Shown here in pieces: positions 1 to 13,200 of a DNA stretch of 64,000 nucleotides. Under the pieces are notes generated by a model that ran no database searches, was not told the origin of the DNA, and worked only from the letters and a program-made list of their open reading frames with translations. The stretch is from Xylona heveae TC161 (taxonomy: Eukaryota; Ascomycota; Xylonomycetes; Xylonales; Xylonaceae). Each line of letters opens with the position of its first letter. The first letter of the stretch is position 1. The position numbers and the translations under genes were made by a program. The stretch is from the NCBI RefSeq assembly GCF_001619985.1, contig NW_017264206.1, positions 62,001 to 126,000 on the forward strand, given 5' to 3'.

Positions 1-198
1 TCTTTGAATGCACTTGGGCAGTTCAGCAGTCGTGATCAAAGTAAATCAAGTACATTTTACTGTTAAACAACGCGCAATAAGCTACCGCTTCTACCGAAAC
101 AATCTAGTGATATACTCTAGAAAAAAAAGGATAAGATAAACGCTGCAATGGAGGATGGTTAAATGTGGAACAGTATAAACCAAAAGTTACGGAAAAGT

Positions 199-3100
199 CT
201 AGTTTGAACAAGGACATGTCTCGATCCAGTTCCAGATCCGCCGAAAATGCTCATCGTCTATCGGGTTGACAGTGCGCATCGTATGTGAGATCTTTTCTGC
301 GCAAAGGGTATCGAAGTGTGGAGTCTCCCGTGGTTCGGGGTGTTGAGGAGCGGCGTACTGGGTGTATTAGCTTCCACGACCCAGAAAGAAGTTTAGGGAT
401 AAATGTAGGGACAGGGACGGGAATAGAACAGGAAGAGGGAGAGGAATAGGAACAGGAATAGAAAAAGAAAATAAGGGTGGAAAGGAATAGGAATAGGGCA
501 GAAATACCAAAGATTTCCACAAAGGGAGCAGCTTCCGCGCTGGATGACTACCACGACGACTGGACTCTGTATGCTCATCACCCTGTTCTAGCCTACGCAC
601 CCATTCATCTGGCGGGAATGCTTCAAACACGACTCCAAACTTTTTCAGCCATGCTAAGAGATCGGACCAGCGCGGATGTTGATGTTTGTTGACGATGTGG
701 AATACAGGGACTTCTGTGCTCTGGGAAAGGCCGGTTGAGAAGGAGGAACTGATATTCACAATTGCCTTGGCGGCGGTGTCTAGGGGGAGCCAGTCTAGAG
801 GCTACAACATCCATGGTGGTTAACCGCGGGGAAATCATTTAGGAAGAAGCGCAGAAGATACATGGAAAATGGTCAGAGGAAGGAAGGGACATACCTGATC
901 AATAGCAGGCAAACCCCCCGTCACGGCGACAGAGCTGAGCATTAGCGGCCAGGCCTCGCTCATGTTCCATATCCCCTTGTCTGTATCACCGCATAGTTGG
1001 CCGATACGAAGAACGGATATCCTTCCGCGTAGACTCGTGTTTTCATGAGCACGATGGCAGATTTTCTCCGCTACCCATTTCGAGCGCGAGTATCCTAGCG
1101 GCGAGGCAGATGATGGCGTGTGGGAAAGGGTCTCCGGGATGATGCCTGTGCTTGGGCGGCTATTTGATACGCTTGCTGTCGAGGAGCAGAAGATGAATCT
1201 TGGTGGTTCAGGGCGTTGAGCTGCAAGTGCAAGAGTGATGAGGTTATGGAGACCTGGAAACGCATGAGCCCTAATGAAAAAGTTTAGGTAGTAGCAATGT
1301 TAGCGGGGTCTAACCGGAAATATGGTCATGAACAAAGCTTGATAGTCTGGCGTTGAAATTGACTGCCCATGCTGCGTGCACGATAAGGGTTGCGGTTTCA
1401 GCAAGTTCTTTATACTCCGGTTTGGACAGGCCAAGAGCTGTATCTGCGAGATCCGTCGGTATGCAGGAGATGCGTGTAACGGATGAATCTATTCGCTTCT
1501 TTGCATGCGCTTCTAGATTTTTGTTGACCCTTTCCAATGCTTTTTCTGGGGTTTTAGCTCGAACAAGGCAGATAATTCTGGATACGTTTTGCATTTGACG
1601 GAATGCATCAAGCAAGTGCGCGCCTAGTGCGCCCGTTGCGCCGGTAAGGATCTGGACTGGTTAGCAGAGAGCTGTGTGACGAGTTGAGGATGCTTACCAC
1701 GACCTCTCCATTTCTAGTGATATTATCATCTCTTCTAGAATGATGGCCAAGTTCAGTACTGGCGCAGCTAAAATCACCGTACTCATCAACTAATTGAAAC
1801 ATCAATTGCTCATCATCATGGGTATTGTCTTTGACAAGACCGTGGCGCCGATCGATAATGTAACTGGCAAGCCTGCAGCAATGTTAGTCCCTTGGACAAA
1901 TCTAGAGAGTACTGGTCTAACCTATCAATCGTGCCACAGTCATAGACTATATTCAGAGGTAAAGACTCTTCAATACCCGGAAGTAAATCCTGTAGATATT
2001 TAGCTTTCGAGTGTATCCAATCGAGACAAAGACTAACTCGCTGAATATAGCTTCTAATCTGGACACAAGCAATGGAATCAACGCCGATTGGAAAAAGATC
2101 GGTATCTACTGAAAGGCTCGGCTTATCGCCCATGATATTTGCAACTTTAGTGTACAGAGCTGTCTGGACGTCTTGGTCCTCAATATTCCCCATGGTGCCA
2201 GCTCTTGCAGAACTACCTGAATGAGAGTAGGCGCGTTCAATATTGACTTCAAACTGACGCTCAGCTTGTGCACGCAAGACTGTGCCTTTGCTGCTTTTTG
2301 GAATTGCAGAATGACCAGGAGATAATACGACAAGAGCTCCCTTAGCAATCCTCGTATGGGGTTGGGCCCCAGCGTTGATGCGTTCAATTTCGGGCCAAAT
2401 GCAGTCAACCAGCTGCGTCGAAGATAAACTTGCACTTTCCTTTGGAAGAAAAAGAAGTGCGCCAGGGTACTCGCGACCATTGCCAAAAACCAGAACGTCG
2501 TCCAACAAAGCGGAGGATGCAATGTCAGCTTCAATTGGCGCGGGATCAAACTTTTTGCCAGTAATCAGAGTTAACTGAGAGTCGGCTCGAGAATGATACC
2601 GCCATGCATTTTCGATAGCATGATGCTTTTCAAACAGGTCAGAAGTTGCAAAGCTACCGTCGGAGCGGTTTGTTTTTGCCTATCCTTGTTAACGACCACT
2701 CATCCATCCAGCTCAATAAATCACATACCATATGAGGCCATCCTTTCTTGATGATAAGTTCAAAGAGACTATTACCTTGTGGTTCGAACTGTAGGAGCTC
2801 TGAACCGTGGCCTGCACGGAGGTACTGCCATTCATCGTCATTCCTAAAGTCGCGAAAAGAGGAGAGTAGAACTATGTCGTCAGCGGAGTCTAGGCAAAGA
2901 TGCATCTGAAACTTACACCCGCACTCCGCGCTGCCAAATCTAGATATCAATCGAACTTTCTTTTGGACTAATTGATTACCCACTGAAGATGGCAATGCCG
3001 CGCCACCGACTCCAACAGTATCCATGGCCATCAGCATCTCCATACCAGCATCGTCGTTGGAAAGCATTTGTAAAACATATGGCACCGAGGAAAAGTATGC

Positions 3101-4197
3101 TACTTTTGACCCCTTGCCATCTGCGACTGCTTTCGCAGCACTCCTCAAAGACAAGAGAACATTTCTCGCCGTTATTGGCAGTTCGTTCCCTGGAAAGAGC
3201 CAGATCATTTCAGCGCTGGACCAAGAACGGAAAACATCAGCAACTCCGCCATGATAAAGCGGTGTTGTTGAGAAGGTTGCGCCAGAACTTTTATCTGAAA
3301 AGCTAGGCAATACCCCAACAGCAGCATGATGGGTCTGGGGTATCGGTTTTGGAAGATCTGAGGAAGTGCCTGAAGTATGATGTATATATGCAATATCGTA
3401 TCTCGAGACTTGGGATTGGAAGCGGAATTGGGCATTGTTTGAGCGGTGCTTGTAGTACTTGATAACATTGCCATTGAAAGGAATTTCTTGTATGAGATAC
3501 CTCAAAGCATCATCAACAACAAAATCAAGCGTTTCTTTGGCAGCATCTTCATATATCTTGTCGTAAAATAAGCAAGAGACTTTGCAAGAAGCACACAACG
3601 ATGCAATTGCTCGTGGTTGACATTGTGGACTTGGTTAACGTCAGAAATTTGAGATCGAAGTAGGAACATTGAACAACATACGCTATGAGTAAAACAGAAA
3701 ACCCCAATCTGATCAGCGCAAGCCAGGTCAAAAGAAAGTCAGCGGAACTCGGGCAGAAGAGCGCGACAGTGGGCAGCGTGTCATTGCTAGCATTATCAGC
3801 TCTGCAAAATTGAGGGAGAAACTTTTCAAGTTCATTTGCAACAAAATGTGTGTAATTTCGAAGATCGCAGAAAGCTGTACCATTCAGCAAAGATCTTCTT
3901 CTTGACCGTGCCAAACCTACTCAGTACCATGTATGACCAGGGCTCTGGCGTCTCCGAGACCTGAGGCGGAACCGGAAAGCCCACAGCGGGCCGAAGCGGA
4001 AACTTTTCTGCATATGCATCTATCAATTCGTTGATAGTGGAGAACTCAGTCGAATTTGCAGCATTAACCAATGCTGCCTGCCCAAGTGTGCAAGTAAAGT
4101 AGTTTGGTTGTACTCTGTCATGTTCAGGATCACGAGAGTCACGCATTTTCAGGCTATATTGTCGATGAATCGCTTGCGCGGAAGAATGCATTCGCAT
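199..4197 (-). CDS. NRPS-like carboxylate reductase (A-T-R)
   Basis: This enzyme is predicted to activate a carboxylic acid as AMP ester, load it on a carrier domain and release it by NADPH reduction as aldehyde or alcohol. The model has eleven exons: 199-357, 508-801, 895-1253, 1315-1651, 1698-1872, 1922-1989, 2038-2679, 2729-2871, 2917-3629, 3682-3874, 3921-4197. They give 1119 aa with every junction in frame, a usual length for single-module reductases. The adenylation domain fills about residues 60-560, with core motif HHTSGTSSDLPKP. The carrier Ser lies in GVDS near residue 644. The thioester-reductase domain starts near 738 with TGATGALG and has the SDR pair Tyr904/Lys908 in YSRSK. There is no condensation domain. 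The neighbouring divergent aldo-keto reductase could reduce the released aldehyde further (inference). The substrate cannot be read from the sequence. Confidence 0.9.
358..507 (-). repeat. pyrimidine-rich microsatellite intron
   Basis: This is the last intron of the NRPS-like gene, three times longer than its neighbours. On the coding strand it is almost pure pyrimidine, a degenerate TATTCC/CTGTTCC repeat, and ends in an AATACACCCAG acceptor. Removing it restores the frame into the conserved reductase C-terminus (RTVNPIDDEHFRRIW). Read without splicing, it gives a misleading low-complexity protein tail. Confidence 0.75.
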
Positions 4198-4526
4198 TCA
4201 TAATAATAAAGTCATCTTCATTGCTTTTCTAGTAGAATATAGACGTTGGGTAACCAGGGCATTGACTGAATTGGTGTTGTTGATGAGTCGTGACATTTGT
4301 GATGAGATCATCATTCAGTTTATTAATTGACGTCGATTAGCTATCGAAGCGACAACAATCCCCACAATTACGATAAACCCAAACATATAACATCATCCCC
4401 GCTTTACGACTCATTACTAGACACGTTTCTCTTATAGACTGCATAGACCTTGGCATTGAATACCTAAATCTCTTACTTTTCCAGCTTCATTCTCACAAAG
4501 TACAATTCCACTGAAGCATCGCAACA
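4198..4526. promoter_or_regulatory. shared divergent promoter region
   Basis: This 329-bp spacer separates the start codons of the NRPS-like reductase (leftward) and the aldo-keto reductase (rightward). It has no ORF. A CCCCGC hexamer at about 4397 resembles the core of a CreA site, but one such match is weak evidence. Head-to-head layout makes co-regulation plausible (inference). Confidence 0.5.
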
Positions 4527-5442
4527 ATGTCGAGCAGCGCCAAGTTCGCCATTACAGACCTCCTCCCTCTGCCAAACAGCTCGGTGAAGATCCCCCGTCT
4601 AGGATTTGGCGTCTATCGCTCGCCCAGAGACACCTGCATCAACTCTTGCGTTACTGCACTCAAAGCCGGCTACCGTCACATTGACACTGCTCAATTCTAC
4701 GCAAATGAGGCCGAAGTAGGAGAAGGCCTACGAAAGTCGGGCGTTGCTCGGTCGTCGATATTCGTCACCACCAAGATCATGTCTCCAAAGTCAAGCTTGG
4801 AGGCTACATATCAGAGTGCGCTAGACAGCGTCAAGAAAATTGACGGCGAGAATGGATACGTGGACCTCTTCTTGATTCACAGCCCTAGCTCTGGTTCTTC
4901 GGGAAGGAAGACGCTTTGGCAAGCATTGGAGAGACTGCATGAGGAGGGACGAGCGAAGAGCATCGGAGTCAGCAACTTTGGCAGAGGACACATTGAGGAA
5001 ATGAAGCCTTATGCTAAAGTCTGGCCGCCGCAGGTGAATCAAATTGAAGTATGTATTTCTTTCTCTTGGAAGGGCATCCGCCAGGCTGACCATTCTTGTG
5101 AAACCACAGCTCCACCCATGGAACCAGCAGAAAACTATCGATGCGTATTGCAAAGAACATGGTATCATAGTAGAGGCGTACTGTCCTCTTGTTCGCAACC
5201 GAAAGGCCGACGACCCGACTCTTAACGCAATCGCCAACAAATACCAGAAGACTACCGGCCAGGTGTTGATCAGATATGCTCTGCAAAAGGACTGGGTTCC
5301 GCTGCCAAAGAGTGATACGCCTTCACGCATTGAAGCGAATGCAGACGTCTTCAATTTTGATCTCGATGCTGGAGACATGAAGACACTAGATGATCTCGAC
5401 GAGGGCGGCGCAGGCGCAATCGTCATGGCTGTACAAAATTAA
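4527..5442 (+). CDS. aldo-keto reductase
   Basis: NADPH-dependent carbonyl reductase of the AKR superfamily, cytosolic, 284 aa from exons 4527-5048 and 5110-5442 (61-nt intron, phase 0). The catalytic tetrad is visible: Asp53 and Tyr58 in DTAQFYANE, Lys83 in FVTTKI, His118 in FLIHSP. The GxSNF strand (GVSNF) and the C-terminal cofactor segment LPKSDTPSRIEAN are also present. Length and motifs fit the yeast Gcy1/Ypr1 type. It stands head to head with the NRPS-like reductase, so an aldehyde made there is a reasonable substrate (inference). The start has no in-frame upstream alternative. Confidence 0.93.
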
Positions 5443-5805
5443 ACATTATCACGAAGCGCGATAGATTATGCCGGTCGAAGAATATATTTTGATAGATAAA
5501 GAATAGCGCTTGAAATAGAGCATTATGATATTATCGACTTCACGACGCATTCCTATCCATGATTTACGACGTCACCTGCACAGGAAAATAAATAGCAGCA
5601 GAGTCCAAGTGTGAAGAAATCCCACCATCTATCGCAAGGTCAGCAAGTGCAAGATCTCAGGAGGATATTATAGAAGGAATCGCATACGAGTAACTTCCGT
5701 CATCCTTTCCACTGATAGTGTTATTAGACTTTTTATTATGTCCTCGCGATCGGTGTGATCGATGGGATCGATGAGATTTGTACGGTTTCTATGAGAATTT
5801 AGATA
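5443..5805. other. intergenic, no gene seen
   Basis: This is the shared 3' region of the aldo-keto reductase and the small leftward ORF. It is A+T-rich and I see no ORF or clear repeat. Confidence 0.5.
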
Positions 5806-6105
5806 TTATTCTTGAACTACTTTATGAATCCGAGGCTTTCTCTTTCGGTTACAATTCGCCATTACTCTGTCGAATATGGATACTGAGGGGGAAAGATGGC
5901 AGCTTACCTCCAAAGAGTCATCGCTTCTATCATAATAATCTCTAGCGGTTCCATCATAGTTCATTACCGGTGCAGGCATGGCATAATGAGCAGGAACCAC
6001 AGCTTGAGGTCGAGCCGGGTATACAGGATGGCCCGGATATGCGGGATATCCCACTGGTCTCGTGTCTGCCACGTATGGCGTCTCCGGGGGTAATTGGTGA
6101 TTCAT
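5806..6105 (-). CDS. small Pro/Tyr-rich hypothetical protein
   Basis: Not recognised. The best model has two exons, 5908-6105 and 5841-5806, with a 66-nt intron (GTAAGC donor, CGAAAG acceptor). It gives 77 aa: a Pro/Tyr/Ala-rich N-terminal half (repeated YPAYPGHPVYP pattern) and a short basic tail RKPRIHKVVQE. Read unspliced, the frame stays open for 99 aa, so the intron is not proven. There is no signal peptide, membrane segment or Cys. The composition resembles fungal low-complexity cytosolic or cell-periphery proteins, but I cannot name a family. Confidence 0.4.
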   Translation of the reverse strand: MNHQLPPETPYVADTRPVGYPAYPGHPVYPARPQAVVPAHYAMPAPVMNYDGTARDYYDRSDDSLEVSCHLSPSVSIFDRVMANCNRKRKPRIHKVVQE

Positions 6106-7811
6106 TTCAGGTGTTGATAGAAAGTATTCCTTTTCATCTGCTTCGTCTTCTGTCTCCTCTGTTCGTGGGTCGTCCCACTCTGCCGTGATCTTGTTTCATT
6201 CACTCTTCCGTTTATTATTCTAGCAGAGGTATCCTGATGATTGAGTAGCGTAGCAAAGTAGCACCGGGTGTGGTGGCGGCTGATGATGTAAAAGCCTTGT
6301 GGTAAGTTTCGTAAATTAAAGGTAAGCACTCAGTTCATTGACAAGCTTGTTTGTGACAAGTCTTCGATTATATTCGTATGTTGTGATAAGCTCTAGCATA
6401 TATATAAAAGGAATATCCTGAAGGCAGCTTTGCCACCCGTCCAGGGTGCATATCAACAATTGAACCGCCAAGGCGATAACTAACGCATTCCCACGATTCT
6501 GACATGACTGACAGGCAGACTCGAACCCACAAGAGTTCATACAAAAAGCATGGGGAGGAGAGGGGTACTCCCTTGCTCGGGTTCATGTGCTCCATAGGAA
6601 GTCGCTAGGACGGCACAATTGGCCCCCAGGGATATTCCAAGGCTGAGCTCCGGCGCAGTCCGTTCCTTTCCCGATTGCGATGCCAACATGTCGATCATGG
6701 CGATATACAGTCGAACGTCAGCGTTGGGTGTTACCGTACCAAGTAACTTGCGGCAAGGGAGTTACAGGGAGCTGAGGATTGGTCAAGACGCCTGGTGACG
6801 CTGGCTGACACTTGGGACGGCCTCATGTCCTCCCGCTGGTGGTTAATTGCAACGCCATGAAGGGGGCCATGGCGGGGGGCCGTTCACGACGGGCACAACA
6901 TGACGCCTGCGGCTGTCTTTTATGTATGAATAGTGCAGGAATAGTGCAGCTTACCGAGTTCATATGCACAGCGAGGTGTTTTTGAACATGTCAGTGCTCT
7001 GGGAAAAGGCTGTGTGGCTGCCTGCCAGACAGTTATGGTGGGCTCAAGCAATATGACATGCATGGCAGAGTGCAGATTGTCTGGCTTCCAATGATAGACA
7101 GTCATGTCGTTATATGCCAATTCTTTTCCTCTCATGACAATTGCTTTGTTGAAGCCTCGCTTCCGATATCAAGCAGCACAACGGAATATGTATTGTAGCA
7201 CAGAACGCCAGAGTAAGAACCTCGAACCTCCTGCAAGACTGTCTGTACAGTCATCATCAAGCTTGCAGTGACAATGTTTAACATGAGTAAGAATGAATGC
7301 AAAACATGATTACACAGTGGAATAATATTTCCTCTGATTTATCCAGTCATATCTTATTGTCTGCTGAGTAAAAGGAGAACGAGAACGAGTACGAGTACGA
7401 CACGCTTGACCATATATGGAAAGTAGCGGAGAAGTGATTGGACTAAACTACAAATGGCGATTTAGTATTCAGATCTGTCCGAGTTTTAACCAATCAATTG
7501 CCGTTTTCAGTAAATTTCCCGCCGCCGACAGTCGGCATCTTATCGGGATAATCATCCTATGGATTCCACTTTTTTTTGTTTTGATACTCTTAACTTATGT
7601 GTCATAATTATAATCATCCTCTCAGGAGACTTGTATAAATAAATTCTCAATTTTCAATTTTCATTTTTTTGGTGACTGATTCAGGTTCATCAGAGTGCAG
7701 GAAACAAGCAATAATAGTCTATATACATATTCTACGTTGAAGATTACCCACGACCAAACGACAGTCATTGCAGCCGCCATAAACACCCACTTATCGACGA
7801 TATCCACGATA
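6106..7811. other. intergenic, no gene seen
   Basis: About 1.7 kb, including the upstream region of the sulfite-exporter gene. Only short ORFs in shifting frames are present, none with recognisable protein features. An A+T-rich stretch with several homopolymer T runs lies at about 7560-7680, before the exporter start. Confidence 0.45.
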
Positions 7812-9519
7812 ATGGACCCCTCGGCCGTTGGGTTGGGCAGTCCCATTACCGCTTCTCCGCGGGATGAGCATTTTCCACTGTTGACAGAAGATCGTGGAGC
7901 GATCAAGGTCATTAGGAACTTTACTCCGTCGTATGCATCCCTTTCTCCACCGCATTCATTATTATTCCGCTCTATCTACTCTGCTCCCCTGTCATTCGCT
8001 GCTCATTGATTAAGCTATTCGACGGCGCAACACTCAAGCCTGCAAGTCGATCCCTCCGCGCCCGTTGCATAGCTTAATCTATCGTCCCCCAAAGCTACAG
8101 ACCCACGTCCTAATCCACAAGACAAGAAGCAAACAAAGCTAATAATGACGTGCGTTGCAACAATGACAGATGGTTCTCCGTATGCATGGGCACAGGCATC
8201 GTGTCCATTTTGCTACACAACCTGCCGTACAATGGCGCCTGGCTGTACTGGCTCTCGGTCATTGTCTTCGCACTTAACGTCGTCTTATTCACCGTCTTCT
8301 GCGTCATCACCATACTAAGATACATTCTCTATCCCCAACTATGGAAAGCCATGCTGCTGCATCCAGCGCAGTCGTTGTTCATTGGCACTTTTCCCATGGC
8401 GCTCGCGACGATTGTGAATCTGATGGTCCTCATCTGCGTGCCGGCATGGGGCGAATGGGTGCTGACTTTTGCATGGACACTATGGATCATTGATGCGGTC
8501 ATTTCCATTGCTATCTGCTGTTACTTGCCATTCTTGATGTTCGTCCCCCTTATCCTATTCTTTTCGTCCCCACTTTATACTATACATCTCTGCTCCCCCT
8601 TTCTTTTTTCCACTCCAACATGTACACTCCAACTTACAAACAAAAAAACTAACCGACTCCCATGTGACAGCATGCACGTCCACGAGACCCAATTGTCCAC
8701 CATGACAGCCGCATGGCTTCTGCCCATCGTGACGACCATTGTCGCCGCAGCATCCGGCGGCATCGTGGCCGGGAGCTTAACCAACGCGCAGCACGCCCTT
8801 GGGACGCTCGTGGCGAGTTACATCCTCTGGGGCACCGGCGTGCCGCTCGCCATGGCCACGCTCGTCATCTACTTCCACCGTCTGACCGTACACAAGCTCC
8901 CTCCGCGCGAAGTCATGGTATCTGTCTTCCTCCCGCTCGGTCCGCTGGGCCAGGGCGCGTACGGCATCATGCAGCTTGGTAAAGTCGCTATGAAAATCAT
9001 GCCCAAGACACATACGCTGGTCGCGTCCGCGGGCGAGACTTTTTACACCGTGGGTTTCCTCGTTGCGATCATCATGTGGGGCTTCGGACTCGTGTGGTTC
9101 TTCTTCGCCCTCGCGTCCATTTCGCGCTCCAAGTTTCCCTTTAATATGGGCTGGTGGGGATTCGTCTTTCCCTTGGGTGTCTATACCAGTGCCACGTTGA
9201 GTTTTGGCCAGGAATTGCCTTCTCGATTCTTTGACATTCTTGGTAATGTACGTTTTTCTCCCCTTTTTTCATTTCATTTCCTCAACATATACTCTACCAC
9301 TTCCATGTTTACGTATCATCTCCCACTCTACACGTGTCGTTTCTGATCCGAATCTAGATCTTCACCGTCGCCGTCGTCCTCCTCTGGGTCGTCGTCTCCG
9401 TCACGACCGTTCGCAAGGCCTTGACCGGCGAAATCTTCTTCTCCCCGTGTCTTGAGAAACTACGACGTATCCAATTGGAAGAAAAGCAGCGTCTTCGTCA
9501 ACAACAGGCTCAAGTTTAG
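7812..9519 (+). CDS. Ssu1-like sulfite exporter (TDT family)
   Basis: Plasma-membrane transporter of the tellurite-resistance/dicarboxylate (TDT, SLAC1-fold) family, closest in motif to fungal Ssu1 sulfite efflux pumps. Exons 7812-7930, 8170-8538, 8671-9247 and 9358-9519 give 408 aa. The joins rebuild conserved segments: RNFTPS|WFSVCMGTGI across the 239-nt first intron and LPFLI|MHVHETQLSTM across the second. The family hallmark MGTGIVSILLHNLPYN opens the membrane domain, and roughly ten hydrophobic helices follow. The cytosolic C-terminus is basic and Gln-rich. The role would be export of sulfite made from cysteine or sulfur overload. A malate/C4-dicarboxylate role (Mae1) is the main alternative. 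Confidence 0.87.
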
Positions 9520-10277
9520 CTTTTTACTCCTTTTTTCTTTTTTTTTTTTTCTTTCGTTCTTTCTTTCCTTCCTTTTTTTTATTTTGACGTCTATGGTTTG
9601 ACGTCTATGTTATTGCATTATCCCATTCGCCTCTCTGTTACTATCATGTTACGGTATATCTATCATTGGCATTCAACATTTGCATATATCCGGCGTTATG
9701 CACATTGAACTTTTATTTTTATTTATTGATTTCTTTATTTATTCATTTATTTGGATTGATGGCCTTTCAACAGCGAGGAGTTTAAAAAGATTTGTTTTTT
9801 TCTGCCTGAAATAGTGGCGGCGACATGTGTACTAGTACAGTGTGCAATTCAACAAGAGGGAAGGGAAGCCGAAAAAAGGTTAATCCCATCTTTGGACCAA
9901 TATTGTACATCTATTTATTGTATTATATACGCAGCAGCGATGTAATTTACATACACTGTATATAATGCGTGTCTACCCATACGACTCCTCAAATGAAAAT
10001 GACAAGGGCAATGGCATAGGATAGACGGTCATTCAGCAATCTAAGTACGAGTCACATAGTCAAGCAATTCTGAGACTAAATAATGGCGGAAAACTCATGA
10101 TTATTTATTTCATGTACTGCAGGCTACACCTACACATCGCGCAACGTTTCCGCGCAACTCTGCCCTCTCAAATTAAAAAAAAAGAATGATTAAGAAAATT
10201 TTATTTCAAAGGTTGTTTTGCTCTGAAATAAGGAAAAAGAAGAGAAGTAAAAAGAGTATCAAACTGCATAATGACGT
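9520..10277. other. intergenic with T-rich tracts
   Basis: Shared 3' region of two convergent genes. A T/C homopurine-homopyrimidine tract lies at about 9524-9590 and an A+T-rich TTTATTTATT stretch at about 9712-9755. No gene is seen. Confidence 0.5.
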
Positions 10278-13200
10278 TTACTGCAATGTCAATGCAAAAG
10301 CACCCTTCAATGCGACATTGACGGTGACGGTGACGGATTGCGAGTTGGCATTGTAGGTATATTGGGCATTGTTGCCATTGACCTTGACATTCTTGGGCGC
10401 CTTATTGACCCCAAGAACGGTGACCTGGGACCACTGGAGGTTGCCGACATCGTAGCCTTGCACTCCGCTCACAGTCAGGGTCTTGCCAGCATAGTTGAAG
10501 TTGTATGTGGAAGATGCGGTCGTAACGAGCGAATCACCGTCATCAATGTAGAGACTGCCAGTAGCCTTGTTGTTGGTGCCGGGTGCAACAATAAGGTTAA
10601 AGTTGTTCTGACGGAGGGCAGTTGTGGTATTGGCACTCTGGGCGCGCATCGGAATGATGGATCCTCCGCGAATGTGGATAGGAATATCCGTGAGCTGAAG
10701 GTTCGACAGGGTAATGTACGAGCCAGTGCCAGTAACGGGAGCCAAAGTCCAGAAGTCATAGAACTGGTCATTGGGAAGGTAAATGCTGACGCTAGTGGCA
10801 CCCTCGTCGGTAACAGGGCTGATCAAGATCGATGGGCCAAAGAAATACTGCAGCTCAATGAGAGGAGCTGTAGTGTCCGTTGGGTACGGGAACCACATCG
10901 GGGAGATGGCTGGCACGCCCGAGACGCTTTGCTGCTGGAAGGCGGTGTAAAAGTAATCAAGAAGTTGATATCTGGCGTTGATGGCCTTCTTGGCTGCCGC
11001 AGTAACAGAAGCCCAGCGGTAGAATTCCTGCGGAGGAGAGTCGTTGGAATTGTGGTTGCGGTAGAAGCCACTAAACGCTCCCAGCATGGCCCATCGTGCG
11101 CAGAGTTCTTCTGTCGTATCCCCAGCATAGCCGCAAACATCACTTCCAACCTAAGATTCAATTAGCGAAAATAATTCAAGAGAACTTGTTGCTTCACGGT
11201 TCTGTTACATACCATAGGTACCTGGTAGAGCGAGGCGAATTGAAGCAATCCGGAGATGGAAATACGATACTTGTCCCAGGTGGAAACATTGTCACCCAAC
11301 CAATGACCAACCTTTGTTCCTGCTCCCGCATAAGTGCTTCGGGTGATAACCAACGGCCGATTATTGGGTCTCCGACTCAGCATGGCATTGTAACTTGTCG
11401 AGCTCATCACTGTGGAAAAACACACATTATCAGTCAATGAAAAGGAAAGATAGCGCAAACTATGATCAGAAGGGAATACTTACTGGTGCCATAAAGGTTA
11501 TGCACATCATAATCAGCATATCCACCAGAGTGGTACAGGTCGGTTCTGATCGTGTTCATGCTGAGCGCACCAGCGGCATTATGAATATAGTAGGGTGGAG
11601 TCAGCAAATCTCTTCCTGAGATTCCCAGCTTCGAGCCGTCAGCCTGCCGTTTCATGATCCGTGATGTTGTTGAGTTCGGAGGCTGGAAGTCTGCGGGGAA
11701 CCCAGGCAATGGCCGTGGGTTGGCACGGACAGGTGGCGGAGTCGGCGGATCGCTGTTGAAAACGGCAAAGGCAGCAGGGTTGGCGCAGGGGAACGGGCAA
11801 AAGTTTGACGCTTCGTTCATGTCAATCCAAAGCGCATCAATGTTGACACCGGTATCGGCATTAAAGAAGGAGTCAAATTCGGTGTTCCAGTATCCTTGCG
11901 TATTAGGATGGAACCAGTCAGGGAAGGCTGTGATTCCAGGCCATACCACTCCTAAACGCCATATCAGCATCTAAAGTGAGACGGATCGTATCATCACACT
12001 CAAAAGCTTACCTTGGAAAATGGTTCCGTTGGGGAATTCCATAAAGATACCTTCCTGCTGCCCGAGGTTGAATGGTGGGTAATCCATGTATGCCACTGCG
12101 GGGTCCACCATCAATACATAATGTTGATCGTGATCATGGAGATACGTAACAAGCTCCTGCATTTTCTCAAGCGGGAACCTCTCTGGATCGAGCGTGAAAA
12201 CTTGGCGAAGATTCATATAATCTGTACGAATTAAAAGACATTCTTTGCGGCTTGTGGGGCTGGGCTACGTACCGATATCTGTCCACATTGTCTCGAGGGG
12301 AATGCCGGCCTGGGAATAATTGTACACGACCGAGGCAACCTCATACACGTCCTGGTAGCCATATCTGCATTGATGGAACTTTTCGAGTGGTTAGCAGAAC
12401 ATCTTAAGCTTGGGCGACGATGTAGCTTACCCCGAATCCCCAGTAAGGCATCATAGTCGATTTACCGATAATTTCACTGTACTGGGTGGCCACATCTGTG
12501 GGATTAGGGCCAGAGAGGAAGTAAAAGTCAAGAACGCCTCCATTAGTATTGTACTCCAGGTATTGACCGTCTGTTGGGTCATTGTTGATTTTGATGTCCA
12601 TGCCATTGCTGTTGAGCAAAAAGACACCGTGCGTGCCACTCATCCGGTGGTCAAAGTAAATTGGATGATTTCCATACAGATTTGTGCCCGCAGGGATGGT
12701 GTACGCATCTCTTGACCATAGCGTTCTAATATAGTTGGTAGAATTGAGGCGGAAAGGATCAGAGTGCTCTCCCAAGCCGTAAATATTGGGGTCATTGGGC
12801 AAGGCAGTACGAAGGCCAAGATATTGCGACTCGAAGATCAAAGGCGCTCCCTTGGTATCAAAGAGCGTCTCCCCGGTGCTCTTGCGGCGAACAGCAAAAG
12901 AGAATGGGTTAGGTGTCAGGTCGAATTCGAGATCATTTTTCGCAGATGAGCCATCGGGCCGGGGCACAATAAAAGTTGGGACTTGATAGACCTGCTCATT
13001 GGGATCATAAATCATCACGTGTAGCCGCTCCGCTATATTCTCAATCAGCATGAACCCTTAAATGCTACAAAGAAAAGAGGCAATTGAATAAAACTCACTG
13101 CTCTGATATTCGACAAGCAATTTCAAGTAACCAAAGTCCCACCCGTATGCGTTACAATTTGGACCAGCCAGTTTCAGGTCTGCTGTCAAACCAACCTTGG

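Noticed and set aside
367-759. 130-residue ORF with a Pro/Leu/Phe-rich tail
   Set aside because: The tail is translation of the pyrimidine-rich intron; the first half is an exon of the NRPS-like gene.
6505-6600. B-box-like GGTTCGAGTCT on the minus strand, suggesting a tRNA
   Set aside because: No matching acceptor stem, A box or cloverleaf can be drawn around it.
10338-11165. 275-residue ORF on the plus strand
   Set aside because: Antisense shadow of the last alpha-glucosidase exon.
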